Below are positions 10,701-22,245 of a stretch of 64,000 bases of DNA, piece after piece. The stretch is taken from NCBI GenBank assembly GCA_002104905.1, contig MCFE01000110.1:62001-126000 (forward strand), written 5' to 3'. The position numbers were made by a program, and so were the translations under genes. The number at the start of each line of letters is the position of its first letter. Positions within the stretch are counted from its first letter, which is position 1. The stretch is from Basidiobolus meristosporus CBS 931.73 (Eukaryota > Basidiobolomycota > Basidiobolomycetes > Basidiobolales > Basidiobolaceae). The notes under the pieces were generated by a model. That model was not told the DNA's origin, searched no databases, and saw nothing but the letters and a program-made list of their open reading frames with translations.

Positions 10701-13700
10701 CTAAAATTCCGCCTCAAACTTATTAGACGCTTCGTCAAGAACCGCTTTGAGCTTCTGCTGCTGGTATATGAGTTCTTGGTCCAGCTCGATCTTCACTTCA
10801 TCTATCACCCACCGAGAGGTGCCGTATCCTTTCTTGTCGTAAGCCAGGGAGAAAGCCCGGATTTGTGAACGGCGGAAGAGACCGCCCACTGCAACATAGA
10901 ACGTATCCGTTTTCCCGCGCCCGAAGGATCGTCCGAGCAGAGAATCGAGGGGAAATTGGCGGACGTAGAAGCTTTTGGGTCGGAAATCGCCAATGGTCAG
11001 CGTGACAACCCCGTTCGCGCCTGTGCCTTCGAAGTGATACCAGGGCGATTCGGAATTTTTGGCCGTCTTGATCTGGATACGTATCAGGAGCGGGAATTCG
11101 GTATTGAACTGCCCTGGCATCAGTTCTTGGAGTAGGTTTATGTAGTTGAACATTCGGTGTCCGTTCCCGGCCTTTAACCTAACAATGGAAGTAACGTGTC
11201 TGTAGCCAAGGGTGAACATGTTCAATGCAGAGTTATGAAGGAAACTGAGGTCGCCATGGCAAATGGGATCCTTGGGGTCTTGGAAGTGGTATCCAGACAT
11301 TATGTTATGGAAAGACGTCCAGTGTTTACGAAACTCCATGTTACCAACCGGAGGGGCACCAAAGGTAATGCATTGAATGTAGTTGAAGCCTAGCGTGCCG
11401 TATGCGTTGGTGAAATGGTTGGCCATATCTACGGCGGCCAGAGTGGCCATAGCCCCGCCGAGGGAATGGCCGGTGATTAAGATATGCTCCACAGCCTTCG
11501 CTCCTCCCATCTGGGCAACAAGGGGATCAATCACATCCAGAATCTGCTGGCGAAGCGCGGAGTAGTAATTTAGGAACCCACGATGCACCTTGATTTCGCT
11601 CGATTGGTCTATATAGTAGTCGATCATGGCCAGATTAATATCAGTAAAGGCGTCCTTCATTGTGGAGGTCCCGCGGAAGGCCACAACGATGGTGCGTGTT
11701 TTCTCGTTGTAGCCGATGAACCCGGTGGCGTCCAGATTTGGGATCTGGGATTTGAGATGTTGGTATATCACGCATCCCATATTGGGGACCCGCACATTAA
11801 TGCTCTCCTCCACATCGTACACAATGGAGGACATATTCGCACACAGCAAGGCGTTGTACGAGAAATCCGAGTTGTCGCGGGAATCGTGGTCGTCGGCCTT
11901 TCTTCGCCAGATAGAGCCATCGCATCCAACGCCCCAGATATATCCCTCCGCACTGATGTGGACCTTTCGAAGCTTCCCTCCGGTGGAAACAAACCGATTA
12001 TCTACCCCCAGCCGATAAACGTCCATGAATCTATCCACCCCCCATACTGCGCCGTTGGCACCGACGCTGATATGTGAGAGAAGTATCCCCGAGACGGCCT
12101 TCCATCCGATTTGAGAGTTGTATTGATAGACCTGGCCATTGAGTGCGATTCCCCAGACATTCTGAGCATTGCCAGCTGCGATCATCTTCAGCGGACTCTT
12201 TGGTATCTTCCACTTGCTAACAGTCTTCTCTAGGATCAAACTTTTCGATTTTGCAATGGCCTTGAGTCTTTTCAGGGAAGACACTTTGGGCACTTCGGAA
12301 ATTAGCGCCCATTCCAGTTCCTCTCTTCTCCAAAGGTATCCATCCTTGTCCACTGCCCATAGCACCCCATCAGCTCCCACGCAGACACAGCAGTACCGCT
12401 CTGAATCGACATCCCTTTCCCACACATTCTCTTTGATTTGTCGGTAGACGTGGCCGATAGCATCAATGGCCCATGTGTTGCTCTTGGAGCCTACAGACAC
12501 ACCCACGAATGAGTTCTCCGTCGGTTTCCAACGGCTTATCCTTACCGGCCCACCATTACTCTTTTTCCACGTGTCCTGGGCTCTTCTAACCCCCATCACG
12601 GTGCCTTGATCACCTATGCTTATCTGCATCAAATCGCTCGGAGGCCCTGGAACCTGCTCCCAGTGGTATTCGGTATTGTAGGTGGACGACTTCTCAGGCA
12701 TAGGACTTGACCAATCCTTCACCCATTCTTGGGTTTTTGAGCCCAGAGGCCTGGCATAGAGCGTATTGAAGGAATCTGTTCCGACCAAGAACCACTCCTC
12801 CTGAACCTTAGTCAATGTAATATGAACCAATAGACAGGGCGGCATATTGGCAATCTTGGTCCAGTGGATATGGGAGCATGATGTCGAGTAGATCGCTGTA
12901 CCACCCTCCTCGGTCTCTTGGACGCTGAAGAATTCAGGGCGTTTGGTGGAGCAGCACAATGTCTGCATCAGCATTGGGGTCATTGCCCGGACCCCAACCT
13001 GGCTCCACTCACGCTGGACAATATTCAAGGCCCAAATCACCCCGTCGAAATCGATGGTATACAACTGACTCTGCGCGGTACCTAGTGGAGATTGCATCAT
13101 ATTAGCCCATGAGTGTAACATCGGGTGGATTTGTCAGAACTTACGCTCGGTGATAAAATTCTCCACGAATCCTTTGAACCGTCTTGTTGTGTTACCCGGC
13201 CAGTTCATCACCCATTTGCCTCTAGGGACCGAGCAGCCCCATAAGATCCCCGTCTCCGTGAGACCAAAGAGCTTATTTTTCTGCCCATAAATCACCTGGA
13301 AAGCAGTTGGAGCCTTTTGAGGCCAGTCCGCAATCCAATCATGTGCCTCAGGTAGATCTTTCCGAAGTTTGTATTTATTTGTCAACTGAAGGCACCACAA
13401 CTCACCACGTAGCGTCAATCCAAACAGGCATTCATTACACACTGTCAGGCATTTGAATCGCTGCGGGGGTTTCTTTGGAAAGTTCTTCAACCATTGCCCT
13501 GACTCGAGTCCCAGTAGCCACAGTTGATAGCGCTCGGTTAGAATCCACAAATTATCACCCCATGTGATAAGCATTGGCAAACGGCTGTGGTATTTCAAAA
13601 GGTCATCCATTGAACAACTTCAGACGATGCAGGAAACCAAACTTACGGTGGGAACACATGCTTGTTCTGTTCAGCACCAGTTTTCGGCAGAAGCTTGTGT

Positions 13701-14490
13701 TTCGGCCGTTTGCTAAACATCCCGCCAAAAGATAACGGTAAATGGAACGAATCTCGTCAAGGTGGCCATTATAAAGTTTACCGTACATATGGATCACGGA
13801 GTTGTGCTCGATTCCTTTCTTGACCGCCTTGAACATCAACTTGAAAGGCTTGGCGAGTCCCTTTTTCCATTTCTTGATGGAAGGCGGCGACCCGAACCTA
13901 TAAAATGCCGCCAGGTCGGTAGGCGAGTGCACGGAAGTACAATCGAACTCGACCTCCGAGCTCAGGTACTCCTCTTCCTCCTCCGTCGCTTGCGCCTGGA
14001 TCTTTTGGACTTTCGGTAGTGGGGTCTTGAAGGCCTTTATCCAGCTCACAAGCTCATCCTTGGTGTTGGTGTGAAACTGAAAGACCCGGCCGTCGACCTC
14101 CACACGAAAACTGTACTTCTCTCCTTCATTACTATTTTCTGGAGATATTCTTGATATAGAAGAGCAGTTTAGAATGACCGGGTCCCGCAGGTCCATAACA
14201 CTGCTGCATATGAACATGGTGCGCGAACCCGCTTCAAACGCCTGGTAAAAGCGATACAGCTGATTAAAATTCCCCGACAACGTATCAATGCCATGTCGCC
14301 TGAGTACTTGCTTAACCTCAGCCATTGTAGCGAAGCGCTCATACAGAACAAGATAGTACTCCTCCTCTCCCCTCTTGACTTTTCCATCGTTGAGAATGAG
14401 TGCTTTGATGTCGAAGAGTGTGGAGGAGTGTTGGCTGAGAACGGTGTCCGATTGTGGTGACGAGTATTCAGAATTTAGTATAAGGCTCAT
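10701..14490 (-). CDS. PH domain-tectonin repeat-class 3 lipase fusion protein
   Basis: Four exons (13787-14490, 13647-13712, 13145-13584, 10701-13081) join in phase to 1,196 residues. Residues about 85-157 form a PH-like domain ending in the usual helix with Trp (ELVSWIKAF). Residues about 250-800 contain repeated tectonin-type blades (patterns such as GxxGxVWGVD, GADGVLWAVDKDGYLWRR). Residues about 855-1060 form a lipase_3 alpha/beta hydrolase: the elbow GHSLGGA places Ser at about 943, Asp is in DPKDPICH (about 1005-1008), and His is in NGHRMFNY (about 1045). A C-terminal beta-rich, PLAT-like domain follows. There is no signal peptide, so an intracellular, membrane-lipid-directed role is inferred from PH plus lipase. 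Exon 2 is only 66 nt and rests on phase logic. Confidence 0.85.
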
Positions 14491-15191
14491 TTGGTCAGAA
14501 GTAGGAACATCGAATGTTTAGGATAACAAGGGAAAGAAAGCGTTGAAAATAAAAAGGAAGACCCTTTCGAGAGATAAGTATTTGACCATTTCTCTTCTAC
14601 AACCTTGCCTATTGACCCTGTGAGTGCAGCAAACGCTCCGGTCGGGTGAGTCTCCTTTGGTGCATATACATAGATTATACTTGGACTGGATGCCCATTGT
14701 CTATTTTCTAGTAAAATTTTCGCAGTCGTGTAACGTTTTGTATTCATGATGGCCGATGTACATTACTGCATACCTAGTGGTCGGAACATTAATACATCAT
14801 ATTAGGAACAGTTCATCATAATTTACCTATTCAAAACCGATCCCATATAGCTAATTGGCGAATCGCAATGGCCATTCGTGCCATGGCGTCATGAAACCAT
14901 CCAACAAATAGTAGCTGCTGGCTATCCAGATTTGTCCGATAGTACAAGCCAATGTAAGGAGCTATGCCCAAAGACCCAATGCCTGGCGGATTAGTAATCA
15001 ATGCTCCAGCCAATTAAGACATGGGTCAGTAAAATGTTTTGATACATGGCCTTGCCGTCAAAACAGAGCAAGGATACCTTAAATCCAAACTCTAGTGGAA
15101 TCAAGTGGGAACTCACTTTGTGCAACCTGGAGTTTATATATATAAGGAGCCAACAGACCACTCAAGCTGCACAAGCCCAACATTCCTACCG
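14491..15191. other. Divergent intergenic region, lipase gene / GST copy 1
   Basis: No gene is supported. A TATA-rich run (TTTATATATATAAGG, 15133-15147) lies about 45-60 bp before the GST start and probably serves as its TATA box. Small ORFs at 14487-14747 and 14831-15013 have no recognisable content. Confidence 0.5.
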
Positions 15192-16134
15192 ATGTCTGCC
15201 GAATACCGTATCCTGTACTTTCCCATCAGGTAAGAGGTCGTCTCGACTAGCCAAGACCCGCTGTTGTCATGCTTCATGTTGACCTGATCCTCTGTTCGAC
15301 AGAGGTCTTGCTGAAGAGCTCCGTCTTTTCCTTGAAGAAAAGAACATCTCATACACTGATGAGACTTTCGAGGACTGGATGGCTGTGAAGCCTACTTTGG
15401 TGCCTCTCCACCAAGTCCCAATTGTCTGGAACGGGGACATCAAGATGTCTCAGAGCAAGGCTATCTTGAGATACATGGCCAATAAGCATGGTAGGTGGTC
15501 GATGTGCTCCATGAAGTATGCCCTTCTCTCTTTGCTGAGCATGATCTGTGATAGGCGCCAATGGGAAGAATGCGAGAGAAGCTCTTCAGGCTGATATCGT
15601 TGCCGAAGCCACCGTAAGTATATCTGAATGCTTAGGGTTTGGCTGATTGGTAGGCAGCGTTCTGATCTAATATTCTCGAACCACATCGCTAGAATGATTG
15701 CCGTCGCAAGTTTGTTGCGCTAAGCTACAACCCTGATTTTGTAAGTTCACTACGTCACCACAGTTCACTCCGATCCTTTCCTAAATTAGTATGTTAATCA
15801 TGTACTTCAGAAAAATCTCAAGACCGCATACATCGAGGAGACCATCCCTTTCTACATGAAAGCATTTGAGTATTACTTGGAGGAGAATGGCAACACTGGC
15901 TACTTCGCTGGCAATGACTTCACCTATGCTGATGTCTGCGTGTTCGACATCACTGATAACAACCTCCTCTTGAACCCAGATGCTTTGAATAAGGAGCAAT
16001 ACCCCAAATTGCACAAGTTCTACCATGACTTCAAGAACCGCCCACGTATTGCTGCTTACTTGGAGAGCGAAAGAAGACCTAAATATGCTAATGGATATAT
16101 TGCTTATTTCCATGGAAATGAAAACACCATTTAA
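15192..16134 (+). CDS. Glutathione S-transferase, sigma-like (copy 1)
   Basis: Five exons (15192-15229, 15303-15490, 15555-15613, 15693-15740, 15811-16134) give 218 residues. The thioredoxin-fold N-domain starts YRILYFPIRGLAEELR, with Tyr9 as the expected catalytic residue. It has the cis-Pro segment HQVPIVW at about 50-55 and the gamma-Glu-binding QSKAILRY at about 63-70. The all-helical C-domain contains FAGNDFTYADVCVFD. The predicted role is cytosolic conjugation of glutathione to electrophiles, or prostaglandin-synthase-like isomerisation as in animal sigma GSTs. Exon 1 to intron 3 is almost identical to copy 2 except for a short internal block, while exons 4-5 differ. This indicates gene conversion. 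Confidence 0.92.
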
Positions 16135-16798
16135 GTACCTTTACTATAGCAACGTGCTGGAAACCCCATGCAAATAGTAAAATAATAAAGTATTCTGAGT
16201 ATAACAAATCTACCTTGCAAGTTGTTAAATGTTGAATTCACATATATATATTGGCCCGTTGAAAGTACATTTAACTTTCGTTACAAGGGTCTTCCATAAT
16301 TTTATGTGAGTATCGATGTTATGGCTAAGTTGAAATATCTTGCAGCGTCCGTTACTTCTATTTTACTGGTTGGTTGGCATCTAGTGTAATAATATGATCT
16401 GTGTTACCAGGCTTCTACATTGGGCAAATAAAAAGGGTGGTAAACCTTCTTTCACAATCTATCTCCTGGATTATTAATACGAACAACGTGTTATGCGAAA
16501 TGGCGCCAATACTATCCCTTAATAAGGCTTTGTTTTCGAAATGCTTGATTACATCTGCAGTTCGAATCCGAGGTGTATTAGTAATCCATTTAGATCAATG
16601 TTACTGAATACCCAGACGAAAGAGCATAGTAGAAGCAATCCAAAGTCTAATGATTATGGGCATAGAGGTGCTAGGTTGAAACCTCACCTGTACAACCTCC
16701 TAACCTAATTGCAGATGCTTGTCAATTTTGTATATAACATCAACCAAGGCACATCATCACACCATCAACACACTCTCAAGTCTGAGATATCTTCACCC
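16135..16798. other. Intergenic region with TATA box of GST copy 2
   Basis: No gene is supported. TATATAA at 16731-16737 lies 62 bp before the start codon at 16799. The same sequence context and spacing recur before GST copy 5. A GTTCGAATCC near 16559 resembles a tRNA B box, but no cloverleaf fits. Confidence 0.5.
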
Positions 16799-17742
16799 AT
16801 GCCCGCCGAATACCGCATCCTGTACTTTCCCATCAGGTAAGAGGTCGTCTCGACTAGCCAAGACCCGCTGTTGTCATGCTTCATGTTGACCTGATCCTCT
16901 GTTCGACAGAGGTCTTGCTGAAGAGCTCCGTCTTTTCCTTGAAGAAAAGAACATCTCATACACTGATGAGACTTTCGAGGACTGGGCCACCCTCAAACCT
17001 ACCTTGGCACCCCTCCATCAGTTACCTATTGTATGGAATGGGGACATCAAGATGTCTCAGAGCAAGGCTATCTTGAGATACATGGCCAATAAGCATGGTA
17101 GGTGGTCGATGTGCTCCGTGAAGTATGCCCTTCTCTCTTTGCTGAGTATGATCTGTGATAGGCGCCAATGGGAAGAATGCGAGAGAAGCTCTTCAGGCTG
17201 ATATCGTTGCCGAAGCCACCGTAAGTATATCTGAATGCTTAGGGTTTGGCTGATTGGTAGGCAGCGTTCTGATCTAATATTCTCGAACCACATCACTAGA
17301 ATGACTGGCGCCGCAAGTATACTGCACTTTGCTACAACCCCGAATTTGTAAGTACACTCGTCTTGCCTTGGAGCGCCCAGACTGTTCTCTGGAGCGGTGC
17401 GCTAACCAAATGCCTTAGGATAACCTCAAGACCGCATACGTCGAGGAGACCGTCCCCTTCTACCTGAAGGCATTTGAGTATTACTTGGAGGAGAATGGCA
17501 ACACTGGCTATTTCGCTGGCAGTGACTTCACCTATGCTGATGTCTGTGTGTTTGACAACATCGACAACAATTTACTCGTGAATGCTAGTACTTTGAATAA
17601 GGAGCAATACCCCAAATTGCACAAGTTCTACCATGACTTCAAGAGCCGTCCACGTATCGCTGCTTACTTGGAGAGTGAAAGAAGACCCAAATATATTAAT
17701 GGACACACTGCCCGTCTTGGTGGCTATCAGAATGATGCTTAG
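16799..17742 (+). CDS. Glutathione S-transferase, sigma-like (copy 2)
   Basis: The five-exon structure is the same as copy 1: 16799-16836, 16910-17097, 17162-17220, 17300-17347 and 17419-17742, 218 residues. It has catalytic Tyr9 in ILYFPIRG, QSKAILRY and FAGSDFTYADVCVFD. The residue 39-57 block reads WATLKPTLAPLHQLPIVW, unlike copy 1 but the same as copy 5. The intron at 17348-17418 matches those of copies 4 and 5 almost base for base although those genes lie 40 kb away on the other strand. The copies are therefore recent duplicates or are kept alike by conversion. Confidence 0.92.
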
Positions 17743-18555
17743 CATACCCATAATATCGCTATCACTGCCAATACTCGGCGAGCACTGAGTGTATCAGCAT
17801 AGATCAGTAGTAACTCACCATTAATAAATGATACGCTAGGGTTGAGCAATCTCAATATTGTTGGTACTAAAGATCATCCGACTTCCATTCACGTCAGGGA
17901 GTAATAATAGTAACTCATCCAGTATGTTCGATACATGTAGACCAAGGGAATCCAGCTGTACTAGAGAGTTGGCGGGGTTGCATGAATGAAGGTATTTGTT
18001 CGCTTTCCAATTATGGTATGGGGAAAATTGTGGCAACTTAATTCCTGATAAACTTTAAGCGAAGAATCAGGTTAAGCAGGGCATTTGAAGTTGATTGATG
18101 CACATGGTTGAGTACCGATTGTATGCAAGAAAAGCACATAATGGGAATGGTTGGCGTGACTGTTCAAGGTCAGCATATATTTCATTTTAGCAACTTACTA
18201 TTGGATTACGATTGCCTCCCGGAAGTAACGTCATCGAACAAGGCAAATCGCATCCAATATTGCAAACCCATTCGGTATTTGGGCTGCACCGTGACTAAGG
18301 GATATCTGCTTGGATAATTAGTAATGTATCTCCAGGCTAGCCAATTATTGATACAACGATGTGAAGTTGGGCCCACTTGGTACGGTACTCTACCGGGTAA
18401 TCAACATGTTTCTGGCTTGACACTGATTATCTGGGACTCCAGGATCGCTTCGTGTGACAACCTAATCTGATCGCTATTGATGGTTGTATGTATAAAACCA
18501 ACCTCTCTGGTGCATTCTGTGTCATCTCATTCAACGGCTAGTAGTTTACTCATTC
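17743..18555. other. Intergenic region with TATA-like box of GST copy 3
   Basis: There is no supported gene; short ORFs on both strands lack recognisable content. TATAAAA at 18491-18497 lies about 60 bp before the GST copy 3 start, the same spacing as in copies 2 and 5. Confidence 0.45.
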
Positions 18556-19493
18556 ATGTCAACTGAATACCGCATCTTGTACTTTCCTATTAGGTAAGAA
18601 GTCGTCTCTTACCTCTAGGCTTACTGTTTTCTTACCTTTCGGATTGCTATTCCGATTTGTCAGAGGAGTTGCTGAAGTGATTCGTCTTTTCTTGGAAGAA
18701 AAAGGCCAGCCATATGTTTCTGAGACAGTGGAGTATTCTGATACATCATCCAAGGGATGGGCCGCCGTGAAGCCCACAATACACCCTTTGCAGCAAGTTC
18801 CCGTCTTCTGGGATGGTGATTTCAAACTACTGCAAAGTAATGCCATTCTAAGATATCTTGCCCGCAAACATGGTAAGTGTTCCATGCAACACACGAAGTC
18901 CTCAACTTGTCTCATAATCAACTGAAATAGATGCCTATGGCAGGGATAATAGAGAAGCTGCCCGGGCAGACCTTATCGCCGACGCAACCGTAAGCGTAGC
19001 CATTATGTACTGTTCAACCCCCGAGTTGTGTTCTGATGAGACGCATTGTGATTCCTTTAGAACGACTGGCGTCACAGGTTTGTTGCACTCAGCTTCAATA
19101 TTGATTTTGTAAGTTCCATCATATGCTCCATGATCCATTTCTTCGAATGCGAATTTAACGTGATCCCCCTAGGAAACCCTCAAGGTTGCATACATCAAGG
19201 ATACCATTCCCTTCTACTTGGGGGCATTCGAGCACTTCTTGGAGGAGAATGGCAATACCGGCTACTTCGCTGGTAGCGAGCTCTCATTCGCTGATGTCTG
19301 TGTATTTGACATCACTGACAACAACCTCCTGTTGAGCCCTAATGCGTTAACGAAGGAGAAATACCCAAAGCTGCACAAGTTCTATCATGACTTCAAGAGT
19401 CGCCCACGCATTGCGGATTACCTGGAGAGTGATAGAAGGCCCAAATACATTTTCGTTGATTTTGCCCAGTTTCAGGGCTACCAGCGTGATTAG
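18556..19493 (+). CDS. Glutathione S-transferase, sigma-like (copy 3, diverged)
   Basis: Five exons (18556-18593, 18664-18872, 18931-18989, 19061-19108, 19173-19493) give 224 residues, with intron positions identical to the other copies. Exon 2 is 21 nt longer, adding seven residues before the GSH site (YSDTSSKGWAAVKP). Tyr9, QQVPVFW and QSNAILRY are kept, so it should bind glutathione. Introns share little sequence with the other copies, unlike copies 1, 2, 4 and 5, so this is the oldest branch in the window and appears not to take part in the recent conversion. Confidence 0.92.
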
Positions 19494-20302
19494 TAGCTTC
19501 ACCATGTTGAAGATATTTGGAAAATACATCGTTTGAAACATGATTCATTAGTGTCTGGTTAGATAGATGGATCTACCCTGTGCTGTTCGTGCTGTCATAG
19601 CCTTCTCAACCTTATTTTTCAGCCTCCCATAAAATTTTGGCAACGGACAAATCAAGTGGGTTACTGATTTGAACCACGAGAACTGCGAACGTGATGCTGT
19701 CATAGGACCAGGCAAAGATCTATACAGCTAACAGAGATCTGATGGTGGGAGACTCTACTTCTACATGGCTCTCCTAGAGTGCATTATTTAGTTCATGTTT
19801 TCCTGTGCCTATATAACACATCGCACGCACACCGGGAATGGTATATGCTTGCTGGAGCCGTAATATTAGTGTACTTCCCGGATAATTTGGAGTAGCCTCT
19901 TGACAGCATCGATCGAGGTGGAGGTATCACTCGAATTCCCACAAGATGTAACCACTCTGCATAACAGTATTGCCGCGATACGCATGGCTCGCCCACCAAA
20001 TAAAACAGACTTGTCATAAAAATGAATAGAGGGATATTCTTGTTTTGAGCCGCATTAATCGATAATTTTTACTTGGTTTGTCCCTGTTTAGTAGAGCCAA
20101 AACCCTTATTACTCAATCGGAATACATGATATGATATAAATATTGTAATAATCCTATGGAAGCTAAGCCCATAGAATAGAGATGCCTCAATGCTGGAGGG
20201 GGTGGTTTTTACATGGCGGTTTTCACACGGAGCCGAAGGGTGGCTGATCCTTTACATTTGTGATCACCGCTACTGAACAGCTTGACGCGCTGCTCAGGTG
20301 AA
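19494..20302. other. Convergent intergenic region without a supported gene
   Basis: It lies between the 3' ends of GST copy 3 and the PAS gene. ORFs below 75 codons on either strand show no domain features. Confidence 0.4.
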
Positions 20303-21260
20303 TCATTTCGCTGGCAGATCTGGTCTGCCGTCCAGAAAAAAATTCAAGAACACTAAGCCATCGTTGCTACTCTTCTCGTGCTTGAACAATCGGATATTCA
20401 GAATGATCCCATCATTCGCACAAAAGATGGCTGCTCTGACCGGTAATGATTGGCGATATTGGGGGGATAAAAACGAGAACTGAAGCTGGGCGACCGCGTT
20501 GCTCACCTTGACATTTTCGAACTGCTCAGTGACAAAAAGTAGGTCGTCCGGATCAATATAGCTTAGAAAAGACAGTCCATTGCATTTCCTTGCGTCAATA
20601 CCAAGTAGAAATTCGCAGTTCTTTGTGGCGAATTCTATGGTCAAGTGGCGTGTGAATCGATTCAGTATCATGCACGCTGCCGGTTCTGGACTTGGAGGAG
20701 TTTTTATGATACTTGTAGCGTATTTGGGTGTGATATCCTACAGGTGAAGCATGAATAAGACAACATCGTTGCTAAGTAACATTGGCCGTCTCACGTACCT
20801 GTGTAGCCATAATTCCGCCATTTTTCCTCGTATACGTATGCTGTGAAGTTGCGTAGCAAGCTATCGAGGAGGTCACGAAGTAAAAGGTTTAACACCAGAG
20901 AAGTGGAAATATGCGAGGGTAGAAGTTACCTCGGAGACGAGGCTGGCCTTTATCTGCGCGCGTGATGACGGCTACTATGATATCGAAGCACCGACCAGAG
21001 ACGGATTCAATTGGGATTAAGCCTTCAGTTTTGTGCTTAATGCTGGTATACATTACTGTCGCCATGTTGTCCTCTTCTCGAACACGTGTGCCAGCAGCTT
21101 GCATTGCGCAGACGATTTCTGGATCGATCAGACAATACCCAGTTTTTCCCCTGAGCTCTTCCTGAGTGTACCCTGTGACATCAACCACACTTTCCGAAGA
21201 ATACAAAATGACCGCTTCATCCGAGACATCATATATTGTTATACAGTTCACCTCCTTCAT
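20303..21260 (-). CDS. Tandem PAS-domain protein
   Basis: Three exons (20930-21260, 20799-20860, 20303-20737) give 275 residues. The first PAS domain spans about residues 5-135: ITIYDVSDEAVILYSS, then SVVDVTGYTQEELRGKTGY, then a strand pair ending in HTYTRKNGGIMAT. The second starts near residue 155 (FTRHLTIEFATKNCEFLLG) and contains GLSFLSYIDPDD, a usual PAS helix-loop. There is no kinase, GATA finger or other output domain. The middle exon uses the acceptor at 20861; the nearer acceptor loses the frame. Such short PAS proteins are common in zygomycetes, and a role as a sensor or dimerisation partner is inferred. The Cys-containing photo-motif of LOV domains (NCRFLQ) is not seen, so blue-light sensing is not supported. 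Confidence 0.75.
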
Positions 21261-22036
21261 CTGCTTTGCGCGAATGTTTTAAACGGATTCTGGCGATAGC
21301 GCAAACAGAGTTTTGATAAGCCTTTAGCACGACAGAAATAAGATAGCCTGCTCTTGGTAATATACCTAAATGAAACTCTAATTGTGACATTTACCATAAT
21401 TTGGATTATAATGGCACTTGTTGACCTATAATATGACTTGACATCAAACCAATTTATCCATTTGCATCAGTTTTGGTTCATCATCATTCTGCTATTCTGC
21501 ATATGTATGGTTGCCTGCCATATGACGGCCCACTCTGGGCAATAGAGCTACTGACGACTGCGGGGCCGATAGGGGTAAACCAAAATTTTGTTTTATGAAG
21601 ATGGATGACCACATAACTGGGTAGGCTCGGCGAGCCTAGATCCAAATGCTGTTGACTCTTGCGTGTATACAGCTGAAGCGCCAACACAATGTAGTTAGCT
21701 ACGGGCCACCCTTTTACATTAAACAAGTGTTGTGCGTGCCGGTGCGCCTCGCTTTTTGTCTGTAGAAATGGATATTGGCCAGCGTCGACAAGCTCTTTGA
21801 CTGGGCATGTCCATGTTCAAGGCAGTGAGTTGGACTCTATACGGGATGTGCAAAAGAGAAGTCTAATCGAGACCAGTATAGTTAGTATATCTTATCCGAG
21901 CCGCACTAAACGGCTTCTTATTCAGCTTTACCTTTGATTATATTCGAGAAGCTTAACTGCCTAATCCGGTTTTAATCAATCGAGCGACCCATTCTTTTCA
22001 GGAGTGCATATAAGCATAAGCATGCCGGCGTAGCTC
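21261..22036. other. Divergent upstream region between the PAS gene and a small acidic ORF
   Basis: No gene is supported. A TATA-like CATATAAG (22007-22014) and a three-codon upstream ORF (ATGCCGGCGTAG, 22022-22033) precede the small ORF at 22037. Confidence 0.4.
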
Positions 22037-22245
22037 ATGGACTTTGACTCTGAAATTAAAAGCAGTCCATGGTTGGATGATCTAGACACCATTGATGAAG
22101 ATGGGTAAACCTTTTTAGCAGCACAACCACGGGATTTATATTCGACTCATTCCCAGCATGCAGGGACATTTTTAGACTTGATGAGGGAATCGATTGCTTA
22201 GACCTGGTGTTGCCGCGCTTGCTGGATAGATTCGCTGATTCCTAG
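22037..22245 (+). CDS. Candidate 49-residue acidic protein with one intron (hypothetical)
   Basis: An ATG at 22037 opens MDFDSEIKSSPWLDDLDTID. A donor at 22105 (GTAAAC) and acceptor at 22163 (GCATGCAG) remove a 59-nt intron, the normal size here. The second exon (22164-22245) then continues in frame to TAG, ending LVLPRLLDRFADS. The product is strongly acidic, with bulky hydrophobic residues between Asp and Glu, a composition like an activation domain or adaptor peptide. A TATA-like box sits 25-30 bp upstream. No family is recognised. The ORF is short enough that chance cannot be excluded. Confidence 0.35.

Noticed and set aside
11583-12077. 164-codon plus-strand ORF
   Set aside because: It lies antisense to the tectonin part of the lipase gene, has no domain, and the minus strand codes convincingly.
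13603-13786. Straight reading of the PH exon to its stop at 13603
   Set aside because: It would end the protein before the tectonin part. Removing 13713-13786 and 13585-13646 gives a continuous frame with normal introns.
16540-16580. tRNA-like B box (GTTCGAATCC)
   Set aside because: No matching A box at the right distance and no acceptor stem or anticodon arm can be folded. No tRNA or rRNA gene was found in the window.
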